Assembly: GCA_963920635.1 (NCBI GenBank)
Contig: OY987307.1
Coordinates: 3,224,001-3,288,000 of the forward strand
DNA from: Pseudeuparius sepicola
Lineage: Eukaryota > Arthropoda > Insecta > Coleoptera > Anthribidae
DNA: 64,000 nucleotides
Direction: 5' to 3'
Shown: positions 23,690-35,030 of the stretch, in pieces
Layout of the letters: each line of letters opens with the position of its first letter
How positions within the stretch are numbered: position 1 is the first letter of the stretch
Made by a program: the position numbers and the translations under genes
Notes under the pieces: generated by a model
The model's input: the letters and a program-made list of their open reading frames with translations, nothing else
Told to the model about the DNA's origin: nothing
Databases searched by the model: none

Positions 23690-24530
23690 ACGCAAAATCC
23701 GTAATTCCTACTAAAAAATCTATAAGCCAAAGTAGGTAGGTAGGAAATGTCGTTTGTTTCATCACACTGTATCTGTATGGCCAAAAAGTCTGTTTTATTT
23801 ATTTGCTCTCGAATTTCTTGGCGACAAACTTCCAGCATGCTTTTCAAAATTTCATTTTGTACCGTTTTTGATGTACCCTTGAATACTGTAGCATTTTTTA
23901 AATGTTCTTTCATAATATAATCTAACTCGGATGTAAAATTGAATAATTCTCGAAAAATCCCACGATTTTGAGAGTCTTTTTTTCGTCGTGCCCTCGCAAT
24001 GCTAATTCTAGTTTGCCACAAAATTGTATGCAGTTTATTATTCTTTTTAAAATATATCTATTTTTATCCACGGTTTCGTTATGTTTAATAATGTTTTGCC
24101 GATACGTGGAATCTAACTGAGTGGCAATACTAATAACCTTGCCTAAAAATGCTAGTTCTGTAGAACAATTCATGTGCCGAATAGAAAGCTCGTGTTTTTA
24201 TTTTTTGATTTAAATGTTTTAAATCTTTGAATCCTATTCTAGCACATGTCTTATCCATTCCCATTCCTTCTTTATAAAACAGTAAGCAGGGAAAACGAAA
24301 CAGTGCATTTAATTTGTCTCATCCAGATATCCACTTGTTCTTGTCGTACGTACTTCTAGAAAAGTGTCGCGTATAATTGCCGTTTGCATTTTTATCCGGT
24401 TGAGTTAATTGTAAATCTGGAGTTGGCCTGCCAAGAGTTTTTATTGAAACTTTTTCAGACAATGAAAGTCTTAAAAAGTTTCCTTCCACAATGTCCTGTA
24501 CGCTATTCTTCATTTTGTTTATACAATAGA
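23690..24530 (-). pseudogene. hAT transposase remnant (TTF/ZMYM1-like, DUF4371)
   Basis: Reading the minus strand from about 24530 down: LGRPTPDLQLTQPDKN, YTRHFSRSTYDKNKWISG, then after a stop DKLNALFRFPCLLFYKEG (the TTF-type zinc finger region), KNRYILKRIINCIQFCGK with LELALRGHDE, and in another frame LDYIMKEHLKNATVFKGTSK, FLAIQIQCDETNDIS and LPTLAYRF. These blocks, in this order, are the N-terminal half of ZMYM1/TTF-type hAT proteins. Several frame changes and a missing C-terminal half with the dimerisation domain show that it is dead. Confidence 0.8.
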
Positions 24531-24785
24531 ATACAAGAACGAGAACACGAGGTCGCGGGGTACGCCCGCGGAGTCTGGAGGCGGCCAACGCTGACGCATT
24601 CTCTAAAGCGGCCCGCGGTCGACTGAAAGGGCGACGGGTCTTATCGCCGCCAAATAGCTAGCGCGGCGGCATCAACTCAGCGCCACTAATGGCGTAACGG
24701 CCAAAACAGAACTACGCCCGGGCGGTGTACAATGGTGGCTAGTCAGGAGGTTAGCCGCAATGCCTGTGCCCGCCTGTACAGGGTG

Positions 24786-25785
24786 CACTGAAAGAATTCC
24801 ACCAAGTGAGTTGCTTTGCTAAGATTTTTTTGCTGCGGTAAATATATATTATGCTGTCGTGGTGAGTGCATTCTGATTGATCGTACTGATCGTCTAGACC
24901 TAGACAGCTCTGGCATCATTGTTTTCCGGGAACATTGCCGTCTTTGAAGGTACGTAAAAATTAATATTTTCATACTTAATGTCCGCTTGGTAGCACATTA
25001 TCATTATATTATACATAATCTGGCATCTTGTCAAAAGTATAAAACATAGCGCAGCCAGATTTTTTTGTTTTTCCGGTAGTTTTCCCATTTCATGTTTTCT
25101 TTATAACATGTTGAGTCATTCACTACAAATCCCTAATATATTCTTATTACTTGGCCGTCTCAATCTCAAAGATATTTTTTGGGGACACGTAGGGTGTGTA
25201 AGGCTAGGTGTAGAAGAAACCTGTATAGGGTTGCCGCGTGAACAACATGTTATTAAAAAAACATGAAATGGGAAAACTACAGGAAAAACAAAAAATCTGG
25301 CTGCACTATGTTTTACACTTTTGACAGGATGCAGATTATGTATAATATAATGATAATGTGCTACCAAGCGGACATTAAGTCTGAAGATATTAATTTTTAC
25401 GTACCTTTAAAGACGCCGGCAACATATAAATTTTTTGCTATGGTAGTTAAGCAACACACTTGTGGCTAGTGGGCAGCTTAATTGTCATTAATGAGCTGAT
25501 TCAATTACAGCAACAAAACCTACATAACCACAATCAAATTATTTGCTATGGTAGCTAAGCAACTCACTTGTGGTTAGTGAGCTGACTCACTTGTCTTAAT
25601 ACAAGGGTTCAATTATTACAGCATAGTGATTTTCAACAAATCTGCTTACTTACCGCAATTGAGTTGTCTTTAGCAAAGCGTGCTTTGCTGCGGTAGCAAG
25701 TAACTCACTCGGCGCCTATTTAATGCAGATATTTTGCTGCGGTAATTGAGTTCTTACTAACCGTAGCAAAGTAATTCTTTCAGTG
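24786..25785. mobile_element. 1000-bp foldback with CACTGAAAGAATT ends
   Basis: Tips CACTGAAAGAATT are inverted at both ends. Inner arms pair over about 150 bp (CATACTTAATGTCCGCTTGG near 24970 against CCAAGCGGACATTAAG near 25365). Direct repeats with GCTATGGTAG and TTAAGCAAC or CTAAGCAACTCACTTGTGG occur near 25437 and 25548. It lies within the ZMYM1-like hAT and is younger than it. Non-coding. Confidence 0.7.
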
Positions 25786-26119
25786 TACATTGCAGTACAG
25801 GCGTTGCGCTAATTTATAAAGAATGGTAAATATAATAGTATAAATAGCGGGGAAGGAACAAGGAACAGGAACAAAGAAGCAAAATAAAGAATATAGCAGT
25901 CGCGGAACTAATTTTTTTTTCCCATTTTCTACTGGGAGGCTGTAGTTCCATATGGACGAGCCGCCACTGGTCAATATTGAAAACAGATATTTTTTTATAA
26001 AAATAAAGATGAAGACAGTTAAAAGGAAGGTAATCAAGGAACAAAATCATTAGCTCAAGAAGATGAATACACCGTTAGGAACCAAGAAACAGTGGAAGAT
26101 TAAAGAAGTGATAAAGAAA

Positions 26120-26470
26120 ATTATGAAGAAACAAAATCGTTGCCTTCAGCGGTTGAATATTGCGAGGAAACAGAATCGCTGCCTGCAGATGTAGAAAACT
26201 ATAAAGAAGGAACATTTGTAATTTGCAAATTTTTATACAACAAAGATACAAAGTACGAAGTGGAAAAAAATTGTAGCCAAAATTTTGACTGTTGATAAAT
26301 GTGAATTTCAAATCCAATCAATCCAAGTCAGTTGTATGCGACAAAAAAAGAAAAATTTCTTCATTTTTCCAAACGTGGAAGATATCAATTTGATCCAAAT
26401 GACCGATATCTGCAAAATTTTAGAAAACCCCCAAAAAAATGTGGGCTGTACAAGTTTTGCGAAGAAAACA
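26120..26470 (+). pseudogene. pogo transposase C-terminal domain
   Basis: After the hAT insertion the frame continues with acidic sequence (EETESLPADVENYKEGTF), then VICKFLYNKDTKYEVEK, and after a one-base shift in an A run IVAKILTVDKCEFQIQSIQ, SCMRQKKKNFFIFPNVEDIN and ILENPQKN. A related domain occurs in the second pogo relic at 48600-48836 (VSCLRKKITKKETFFVYHN), so this is a family domain and not chance. AATAAA follows at about 26542. Confidence 0.7.
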
Positions 26471-26664
26471 TAATATAAATAAGATTATTATATAAGTTTC
26501 TGTTTTGTATAGAGAGCATATTTTGCTAAATTTTATAAAAAAATAAAGGATTTTGTTCAATTCTCATACAGAAGTTTTATTGCAAGGGTCTCTAATTTCG
26601 CACACTGATTTTTGTAATATTCTACCTGTCCGAAATTAAGGCACTCGTGTCCTAATTTCGGACA

Positions 26665-27185
26665 CCCACCTTATAATTTTTTTTTTCAATTACATGGGGT
26701 AGGTATGTATTTAATTTTAATTCAAGCAAAATAAAATTATAAATTCTTAATCAGTTACACAATTGACAGCTTAATATTCCCAGCGACCCATCTCTATTTT
26801 TTTAAAAAGTGACAGTCAAATTTTGCCTTATTCAATTATGCAAAATTTACATATTTTTTATCATCTCAAAAACACCTAAGATCTTTTGAACTTTATTTGA
26901 GTTTGACTATTTGAAAGATTTACTGTTACCAATAAGAAGAATCCTCAATAGAAACTTCACTCTCGAAGAGGACTGCATTGCATCACTATTTTTAAGAAAC
27001 CGACTGGCTCTGAAATATACAAAGCATTATCGACCTACTTCTATAGATTTTTTTATAGCAGAATAATGAGTGTATTGTACCAACTGTTAATAGTTTAATT
27101 ATTATGGGTTTTACTGTTCAATTTCCACCCACATGGATGCATATCAGTAAAAAAACGCAAAAAATAGAGTTAGCATAATCTGTTA
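26665..27185. other. No gene seen
   Basis: AT-rich DNA between two mobile elements, with no coding or repeat signal that I can support. Confidence 0.45.
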
Positions 27186-27187
27186 TA

Positions 27188-29370
27188 CAGTGTGTCCCAC
27201 TTAAGGGTAAGCCACCCCTCTAAAATTTTCATTTGTGCGCCGATTTTAAAAAACTTTTTAGTTGAATAGCTCTTTGAAGATGGCATTCGACGCACTATTA
27301 AATATTTTTAAAACATGACTATCAAAGTTTCATCTTGTTTCCAAATAGGATGTTTAAAAAAATAATTTTTAAAAGTTGCAATATACACTTTTATTCTGCG
27401 ACACTTCAACAGGTGATAGAAAACCAAAACATAACCGCACTTTCTTCTATAAACTATATCATTTTAAGGTCTTATAAAAAAGTTACAGGGTGTTAAAGTT
27501 GTAAGAAATATGTGGACTTTATTGAATATTTACCAAACTAGTTGACAAATTTAAGTCATATTTGGTACACGTTATAATGGCATGGGTTAGCATAAAACAT
27601 GTTAATATCAAACACCTTGAACAACCAGTGGCGTAGAAGCGGGTAATTAGTACAATTGTTTTTAGAAGAAAGAAGAAAACCACCTTGTTTAGCAATAAAA
27701 TGTATTCAATTTATTATGTAACTTTTAATTTTAAACAAAAATGTCCTCTTGGTATTTTTTCGTGTGTGTCATGGTTTCAAGGCAAATTTGATTTTTTGTA
27801 TTATTTCGGAGTATTGCTGAAAAATTATTTAAAAAATTTGCTCCATAAGTAACACTTAAAGTAGAAATAATGTGTTTGCTACTTTAAATAAAGTGACTTT
27901 TTCCAATAAAATTACCTATTTAAGGCTATACTTTTGAAGATACAGGGTCTAAAACATTTAAGGAAGATACAATTAATGTTATGCTCTGTATCTTGAAAAG
28001 TAAAACCTTGAATGGGTAAGTTTATTGGGAAAAGTTACTGTATTTAAAGTAAGAAACACATTTTTTCTACTTTGAGACTTACTTATGGAGCGAATTGTTA
28101 AGTTTTTTTTCAGAAATACCTCGAAAAAATATGAAAAAATCAAATTTGCTATGAAACCATGACACATAGGAAAAATGCTAAAAGAACGTTTTACTTTACA
28201 ATTAAAATTTACGTAAGAAATTGAATACATTTTATTGGTATACAAGGTGGTTCGTTTTTTTTCTAAAAACAATTATAATATTTACCCTCTTCTACGTCAC
28301 TGGTTGTTCAAGGTGTTTGATATTAACAGGTTTTATGCTAGCCCATGCCGCTATAACATGTCCCAAATATGACTGAAATATCTCAACTAGTTTGGTAAAT
28401 ATTCAATGAAGTCCACATATTTCTTACAATTTTAACACCCTGTAACTTTTTTATAAGACCTTAACAGTTTATAGAAGAAAGTGCGGTTATTTTTTGGTTT
28501 TCTATCTCCTGTTGAAGTGTCGCAGAACAAAACTGAATCACCCTGTATATTTGTTTAATAGACATGGTTATTTTGATATTTCCTTTAGTAAGGAAAACAA
28601 AATGTTATTAAGATAATTCATTCGTTACTTGATATGTCTGATATAAAGAATGCCGATTTTCTTGATAACCTATTTATTTGCATCACAGATAATTTATACA
28701 AAAAATATTATTGAAGAAACCAAGGAAACTGATTGATTGATTTTATTCGATTAAATTAAATATTAGTTTGTTCAATTAGACCACCACTGACAGATATGCA
28801 TTTCTCAATTCGCCCTCTATTGTTTTCAACCACTCGTCTGAGCTGCTCTCTAGTGATTCCGCGACAAGCTTCAATAATGCGATTACGGAGACCATCTAGC
28901 GTTTGTGGCCTCGACACATAACAAACATTGACAAGTGATTGACAATCAACAATTTTTATTTCCAGGTTTCCATGGAGTGCTTTGATCTTGGATTTTTCCA
29001 AATCAAAAAACAGAATAAATGTAGATTTTATGAAACATTCCTATTCTTTTGTTCATATTACGTAATAAAATAACGCATGAATTCTCTTAATAACATTTTG
29101 TTTCCTAACTAAAAATGCCATGGTGCCAAGGAAGGTCAAAATAACCTTGTCTGTTAAAAAAATACATTGCAAATTTTAAAAATTATTTTTTGGACATCCT
29201 GTATGGGAACAATACCACAATAGCACTTTTCCAAATTTGGACCCTTAAAACTAGTCACAATTGGCCATGTGTTAGGTTTTCAAAAAGATTGAATAGTGCG
29301 TCGAATGCTATTTTCAGAGAGATTTTCAACAAAAAAAGGATTTCAAAATCGGCGCACAAATTAAAATTTA
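27188..29370. mobile_element. Foldback element of the mariner-type family (copy 3)
   Basis: The left tip CAGTGTGTCCCACTTAAG, with TA at 27186-27187, matches the MITE at 13411. The right arm is seen at 29290-29370 (GTGCGTCGAATGC and AAATCGGCGCACAAATT, complementary to 27233-27297), but the last part with the tip is missing. Nested in it, 27365-28560 is a near-complete 1.2-kb palindrome. Between palindrome and right arm lies a mariner transposase end, so this copy links the foldbacks to a coding parent. Confidence 0.7.
28756..29001 (-). pseudogene. Tc1/mariner transposase C-terminal remnant
   Basis: The minus-strand frame reads YVSRPQTLDGLRNRIIEACR, then GITREQLRRVVENNRGRIEK and ends SGGLIEQTNI. 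This is the C-terminal tail of mariner-group transposases, where the RP.TL..L..RI block follows the last catalytic residue and the tail ends with a C...GGH-like segment. No catalytic residue is kept. Its position inside a CAGTGTGT-ended foldback with TA borders agrees with that superfamily. Confidence 0.7.
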
Positions 29371-29967
29371 TAGTATTTCTTATCAAAACACTTTTTAAGA
29401 GCCTCTATGATGATAACTGAAATAAAAAAACGACCCTTAGACAAGGAGATTGCTTTAGAGTAGAGATGCATCAAATATTCAGCAGACCGAATAATTGGCC
29501 GAATATTCGGCCATTCTTTGGACATTGCCGATTATTCGGCAAGGGCAAATTATGGTTTTACTGCTGACTGGGGATGCACCTGAGATCTAAGTTGGATAAT
29601 AGTGGTTTTTAAATTTTATATTTTAAGTAGATTACATTTTTGTAAAAAAATATTTAATTGGGAATAAATGATTTTTGCGGAGTTTGGACAAATTGTATAT
29701 TAACCCATTAACGCCTGAATTATGTATTTTTTCAAATTTCGATATTTTTTCTTAAATAACTGTAAAAAATGACTCCCTGAAACGAAAATATTTTATTCCA
29801 AAAATATCTGAGTAGTACTTTTTGAAATATAGGCTGTGGCTATATGGTAAGGCTAGGAGCTTGTGAAGTCAAAGTGTCTAATTTTATAAGAAATCAAAAA
29901 GGTTTCGGCAGTTATTTGGAAAACAATGAAACAGTGTAATATCGTCAAGTATATATTATCACGTTAA

Positions 29968-32582
29968 CTGCCGCACTAGAATAAAAAAAAGGTATCTGGG
30001 GGGCCACCAATAAATTTTTTTATTTTCAGGTTATATTAAGTGCAAGAACCCATTCTGTGACAAAAAAACCCGCAAAATAATCTTAGGGTTGAAGTTACTC
30101 CCGTAAATCATATATAATTCACGCGGCCTCAGAAGCAAAATGGGTTTCTGGGCCACGTGAATTATACATATTTATTTCATTCATAAGTTTGGCAACATTG
30201 ACTTCCCACTCTAAAATCATGCTGCCTCGTGAGGGCGCCTCCAGAACTCGCCAGTTTTACACTTTGTTGTCGTTAGTGCACACGTGTTTTTTTTTATAAT
30301 GGCGCATAATTCTTACGAAAAGGAGCAAGAATATCTTCAGCGGCTCATGGACGACGCGTTGGATATGAGTGATGAAGATATTCCTGATGCTTTTGGGGAT
30401 AATTCAGAGGATGACTATATACCAAACGAGACGTCATCAGAATCATCATCGGAAAGCGGAGATGGCAATTTCGCAAATCGCCCAGCAAAAAAACGTAAAA
30501 TAAAAACTAAACAGGTACGATACATTGTATAGAACGAATTTCATTTTTATATCATGTTTTTTTTTTAATTTTTTAGGTTTATACTCAAGACAATCATAGC
30601 GCGAAACTTGCTGTTCCAAGCACCTCAAGTGTAAGCGAAACTATTGAAGAAGTTCTTCATGATTACGAAGAAGATGACGATGACGAGATTATACCTAATT
30701 CCGAACAAATAACATGGTCTAATGTAACTGGTAAAAACCTAAAAACTTTTAATTTTTCTGCGCCCAATTCTGGAGTTCCTAACAATGTAGCAGCTGAATT
30801 GCGGAATAAAAGTCCCTATGAATTCTTCAGGTATTTTATTGATAATGAAATAATTGAGCTTATGGTAAAAGAAACTAATAGATATGCGCAACAGACAATA
30901 GAAAACGCCAATCTTTCCCGTCATTCTCGTTTACGCAAATGGAAAGAAGTCTCCACTAAAGAAATTGAAACATTTCTGGGGATTATTTTTTGGATGGGCC
31001 TAAACAAAAAGCCCAAGATTACTGATTATTGGTCGAAGAAAGTTTTGTATGAAAACAAGGTGAAAAGTTTTATGTCAAGAAACCGTTTTGAATTAATTTT
31101 GCGTATGTGGCATTTGTCCAACAACCAGGAATGTCCAAAAGGCGATCGCTTATTCAAGATTCAAGGTCTGATTGATATGTTATTAGAGCGATTTCAAAAA
31201 GCTAATATTCCTTCCAGAGACATATGTATAGATGAGTCTATAGTTCCATTCCGTGGAAAACTTTCATTCAAGCAGTACATCAAAAATAAAAAGAACAAAT
31301 TTGGCATAAAACTTTACAAATTATGCACAAGTAATGGTTACACCAACAATCTGAAAGTATACTGTGGCCGAGATGCCCAACCTGGCGTACCTGTGGCGTC
31401 ATCAGTTGTTATGGATTTGGCTAAAGATTTATTAGATTCGGGTAGAGTAATTTATACTGATAACTTTTATACAAGTGTCAGTTTGGCACATGAACTAGCA
31501 AAACGATCTACTCATCTCGTAGGTACTCTTAGAAGTAATAGAAAACTAAATCCTATAGATGTTCTCCGTGCTAAACTAAAGACATCTGAAACAGTTGCTC
31601 GTGAAAGCAACACAGGGGTGGTAGTACTAAAATGGAAGGACAAACGCGATGTCCTTGTGTTGAGCACCCTGCACGATGAGAGTATGGTTGATGTGGAAAC
31701 CGAGAATGGCAAAGTTGTCAAAAAACCTCAAATAATCCTAGATTATAACAACAGCAAGGGATTTATTGACATCTCAGATCAAATGAAAGCCTATTCAGCT
31801 GCACTAAGAAGAGGGGTAAAATGGTACCGAAAATTAGCCATCGAGTTGATTACAGGCACAGCACTTGTCAATGCTTACATTATTTATAAAAAAATAACAG
31901 GAAAAAATATAAATATTACAAAATTCAAAGAAGAGGTAACAATGGATCTTTTGGGTGAAGAAACAAGAGGCGATGATACAGATACAACCAGACAATGCAG
32001 TTTGAAAAATATGGGATCACAGAGGCGAAGATGTGTTGTATGTTACGAAAAGCTGAAAGCTGAATTTGACAGAAAACGGGCTTCTCTAAAAGCAAAACAA
32101 ACTGCATACAAGTGCGAAAAATGCGACGCGTTTTATTGTATTGAATGCTTTTTTCTTAGGCATAAATCTACTAGATTGTAAGGTTTTGCTTTTACTTTTG
32201 TGCTATAATTACGCCTTTTATCACTTTTATTCTATTATTATTTTTTGGACCAAAGTACCCTAAATAACCATTTATTTTAAGCACGGAAACTAATAAATAA
32301 TAATTTCAATAATAAATACTTGTTCAAATATTTGTTTTTCTAAATTATTTTACCTAAACTTCAAAAGTATGGCCATATTTCTAAACAACAAAAAATTTGT
32401 AGGCCATCCACAGATGTTTGCTCCCCAGGCCACACTTTTAAAGATCCCATATGCTGGCCACGGTCGCGTGCATATCCCACTATGCACGCGGCCTACAGAG
32501 CAAAAACGTTTTGGAATTATATTTAATTCACACGGCCCCCTGGACTCAAGGCCGTGTGAATTATATTTAATGCGCATGGCGG
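29968..32582 (+). mobile_element. Inner, apparently intact piggyBac element
   Basis: The 2615-bp element is bordered by TTAA at 29964-29967 and 32583-32586 and starts CTGCCGCAC, with the right end ending in the complement of CCGCCATGC. Its length is normal for an autonomous piggyBac, and it carries a full transposase. Next to the right end is an internal inverted repeat around TAATTCACACGGCC and GGCCGTGTGAATTA, and a similar AATTCACGCGGCC block lies near 30117 at the left, likely transposase sites. It lies within the outer piggyBac. Confidence 0.85.
30299..32181 (+). CDS. piggyBac transposase (two exons, 606 aa)
   Basis: Cut-and-paste transposase acting at TTAA. Exon 1 runs 30299-30514 (72 codons, MAHNSYEKEQEYLQRL, acidic N-terminus); a 62-bp intron with CAG/GTACGA donor and TTTTTTAG acceptor joins it in phase to exon 2, 30577-32181 (534 codons plus stop). 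The total of 606 residues fits the family, about 600. The DDE_Tnp_1_7 domain keeps the three acidic residues: DICIDESIVPFRG (Asp near 291), VIYTDNFYTS (Asp near 367) and GFIDISDQMKAYS (Asp near 470/473). The C-terminal cysteine-rich domain is complete (RRRCVVCYEKL, then YKCEKCDAFYCIECFFLRH). No stop or frameshift was found. Without the intron the frame would stop at 30532, so splicing is required. Activity is inference. Confidence 0.9.
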
Positions 32583-32599
32583 TTAACGTGTTATTTTCA

Positions 32600-33035
32600 A
32601 TAATATGCAATAGCAGATTATGCTATCGACAATGGAATGGCTGGAAATAGTCAATACACAAGGCTACATTACACTTCCAGCACATTGTTCTAATTATGGA
32701 CTTGCATGTACTGCGCGCGCACCTTCTTTTTTTATGGCCTTCTGTATGCTGAACAAAGTGGTCAATTCTATCAAATCTAATATTATCTGAAATACGGCTA
32801 TTATCTGAGGACTCTATTGATCCTGCATGTCTTCCAGCACCTATAGGACGAACTTGATACGCAAGTTGTTAGTTAGGGTGCACTGTATTGGACTTCTATT
32901 TTCTCGAATTGTCCCAATGGCGGAATAGCCGCGAAATTGCAAAAAAGAAAATAGTGCTGGATTAGAAAATAAATTATCCATATAGAAAGTATACCCCAAC
33001 TGTCTTTTTCCTAGCGGAAGTTCATCTAACATTAT
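32600..33035 (-). pseudogene. piggyBac transposase remnant of the outer element
   Basis: On the minus strand a frame reads YTFYMDNLFSNPALFSFLQF and RGYSAIGTIRENR, the block around the second catalytic Asp in piggyBac proteins. Further down, at about 32720-32620, CKSIIRTMCWKC and NVALCIDYFQPFH match the cysteine-rich C-terminus. The middle is deleted or scrambled and no full frame remains. The orientation is opposite to the inner element. Confidence 0.75.
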
Positions 33036-34429
33036 CAGCTAGCGGCTTTACCAAATAGAACATCATAGTCCGAATTCATTTTAGGACTTTCCCTGATAAA
33101 AATCAAAGTTTATTAGGTAGCCATCTTTAGTGTTTATAAACACTAAATCTGGAGCCTATAGGCTCCAGATTTTGTAGCCAAACCTGATTGGCTTGCCCCG
33201 AATAAACTGTTTGCAACTGTGCTTCCCATAATACTTTACCATACTTTCATCGTATTCCGGAACAAAATTGTGGATACATCGATCTTTTAGCATTTTAATC
33301 ATTGGTCTAAGTTTCATCATTGTAAATAATATCTAGTGCTTGAGAAACTGAGAATCCTCTCCTGGAATTGAAAAATAAATATTTACTGATTGTAAGCGCC
33401 TAGCGTTGCCATATGGCAACAGTCATGTTTACGAATATGTAAGTCAGCTAGTTTTTAGTAAAATGTCTTTATATTTTGTCAATGAATACTCTAACGCATT
33501 CTATACATAAATATAAATCCAAAGTAACAAAAATATGTGACACATATAAATAAACATACTTACTCAAACCGAGGCTCCATTTTTTTCGATGATTTATTTG
33601 AATGGTATATTCTAGCACTGCTCACACTCTAACAATCAAATGTAAACTGAATTTGCCAGTACGAATGTATTCCAAACAGTAATACGTCGGTAATAAGATT
33701 CCTACCGTAAACGAAATAAAATCGCTGACAAGTTAGGACGCGTCGAAAAGATCACCTGTTGGACGTTGCCATATGGTAACGCAAGGCGCTAATGGGTTAA
33801 ATTAAAATTATAAAAATAGTTAATGCAATCTTTCGCACAATTTTTGTGCTTCTTCAGGCGAAGCTATTGACTATTTAGTTTAGAATAAATAGCAAGTAAT
33901 AATTATTTGTATACATTAAAAATAAATGTAAAATATTGGTAGAAATTTTTTGTCAATAATTTAATTAATAATTTAATATACAATTTGTGCAAACTTCGCA
34001 AAAATCATTTATTCCCAAGTAAATCTTGATATTAATTTTTTATTAATCAATAAATTTCATAATTTTTCAAAAATCGAGTTAACTCGCCGAATATTCGGTT
34101 TCTTAAAAGCATTATTCAGCCTTGCCGAATATTCGGTGCATCCCTAATCACGATAACAACTAATAAAATAAATAACGAACAAAATAAAGGGTACTAAGGA
34201 AAATAAAAAAATAATATGCCAGAAAAATAGTATTCTAATATTTCAACTTAAACAAAAACATAAACTCATAAAAACTAAACAGAACTGATAACTTCACATC
34301 TTAAAATATGTTTGATACTTAAGTATTATGTATACAAACATAACAAAAATAACACAAGCACTTTGGTTTTGACTAACTACTTTAAACAAAACATGCATAA
34401 AATAAAAAAAAATTAACGCATACATAAAC

Positions 34430-34559
34430 TCATTTCTTAGCGAATTTCTTCATGTTTTCGCTTATGTAAGAAAACGGTGGCCTGTCTTTGGGATTGAGGC
34501 TCAGACTAACCTTGATCAAGTTGTCTACTGCTTCGATGCCATAGAATCCTTTTGGCAAT
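34430..34559 (-). CDS. Kinase-like gene, last exon, copy 1
   Basis: On the minus strand an acceptor (GTTTCTTTCAG) opens a 130-nt exon. Its first base completes a Lys codon begun in the exon at 61888-62090; it then reads LPKGFYGIEAVDNLIKV, SLSLNPKDRPPFSYIS and stops after KKFAKK. This is kinase subdomain XI, where RPPF is the conserved Arg-Pro block, and the C-terminus. The usual Cys-Trp ahead of that block is absent. It lies in duplication copy 1, in a segment identical over the exon to copy 2 (42258-42387), so it could serve as an alternative, more distal last exon or be silent. No clear polyadenylation signal was identified. Confidence 0.65.
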
Positions 34560-34795
34560 CTGAAAGAAACAAGTGCTCTGCTTAGCTACTACTACTTGAC
34601 TACGTTCCGATTCCAGACAAAACATAACTAAACCAATTTTTCTTGCGAAATAAATCGGAGAATACATAAACCTATACCTATTCACGAGATATACGGAAAA
34701 TTATGCCGCATTTTTATTTGAATAATAAAAATATAGATTTTAAATGTGGAAATTGTAGTGTGTAAAAATTTATTTATTTATTTATATCAGTGACT

Positions 34796-35030
34796 ACGTT
34801 TATCTCGTTCGATCCGATTGAGAGGTTTGAATTCACTGGAGCGGACTCAAATAGACGGCGTAAACCCTACAGATTGAAATTCAATCAAATTTAAAATTTC
34901 AAGTTAAGCCGCTATTTTCAAACAGAAGTTGGCCAAAATGTGCACCAACCTATACTGTGGAATAACTATAATAAGTTAATGTCCCTAGAGAGGATTGAAA
35001 ACCGCAGGATTCAACATTTGAACAATGGGA
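34796..35030. repeat. Partial ACTACGTTTATCTCG MITE (dup copy 1)
   Basis: The sequence from TGACTACGTTTATCTCG through GGTTTGAATTCACTGGAGCG and GACGGCGTAAAC matches the left two thirds of the MITE at 3058-3377; its right tip is missing. Confidence 0.7.

Larger units (their letters stand above)
23455..25969 (-). mobile_element. Nested hAT element (ZMYM1-like) with 8-bp TSD
   Basis: The tips are a 13-bp inverted repeat, CAGTGGCGGCTCG. The 8 bp GTCAATAT occur on both sides (23447-23454 and 25970-25977), the target duplication length of hAT elements. It interrupts the pogo transposase frame, so it inserted later. It carries a decayed transposase on the minus strand and a second, nested foldback element at 24786-25785. 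Confidence 0.9.
21689..26644 (+). mobile_element. Degraded pogo/Tigger-type transposon
   Basis: The element contains a pogo-family transposase split by a later hAT insertion (23455-25969). Candidate tips are GTGCCTAATTTCGGACAG at 21689 and its near complement at 26625-26644. Additional copies of the core TGTCCGAAATTAGG lie at about 22066, 26595 and 26655, suggesting repeated transposase sites near the ends, so the exact borders may be slightly further out. No TA target duplication could be confirmed. Confidence 0.65.
29704..33796 (-). mobile_element. Outer, degraded piggyBac element
   Basis: Ends are CCCATTAACGCC and the complement of CCCATTAGCGCC, one mismatch in 12, bordered by TTAA on both sides (29700-29703, 33797-33800). 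Copy 2 of the duplication has a single TTAA at the same point (41624-41627), which proves the borders. Without the inner piggyBac only about 1.47 kb remains. Two GTTGCCATATGGCAAC-like palindromes lie near the right end (33404 and 33757). Confidence 0.9.
29461..34146. mobile_element. hAT-type MITE, split by piggyBac
   Basis: Tips TAGAGATGCATC and the complement of TAGGGATGCACC enclose, without the insert, 589 bp. Palindromic CCGAATATTCGG copies lie just inside both ends. Tip type suggests hAT; an 8-bp target duplication is not visible. The uninterrupted twin is at 41385-41974. Confidence 0.75.

Noticed and set aside
29190..29420. 76-codon frame next to the foldback element
   Set aside because: It runs through the foldback arm into the duplicated segment; its C-terminus equals the false tail of the hAT frame at 41344, which shows that both are non-protein DNA.
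32350..32650. Overlapping frames of 86 and 93 codons on both strands
   Set aside because: They lie in the inverted-repeat end of the inner piggyBac and mirror each other.
29461..34146. 8-bp hAT target duplication around the TAGAGATGCATC MITE
   Set aside because: Flanking bases (CTTTAGAG and ATCACGAT) do not match in either duplication copy, so no target duplication is claimed.
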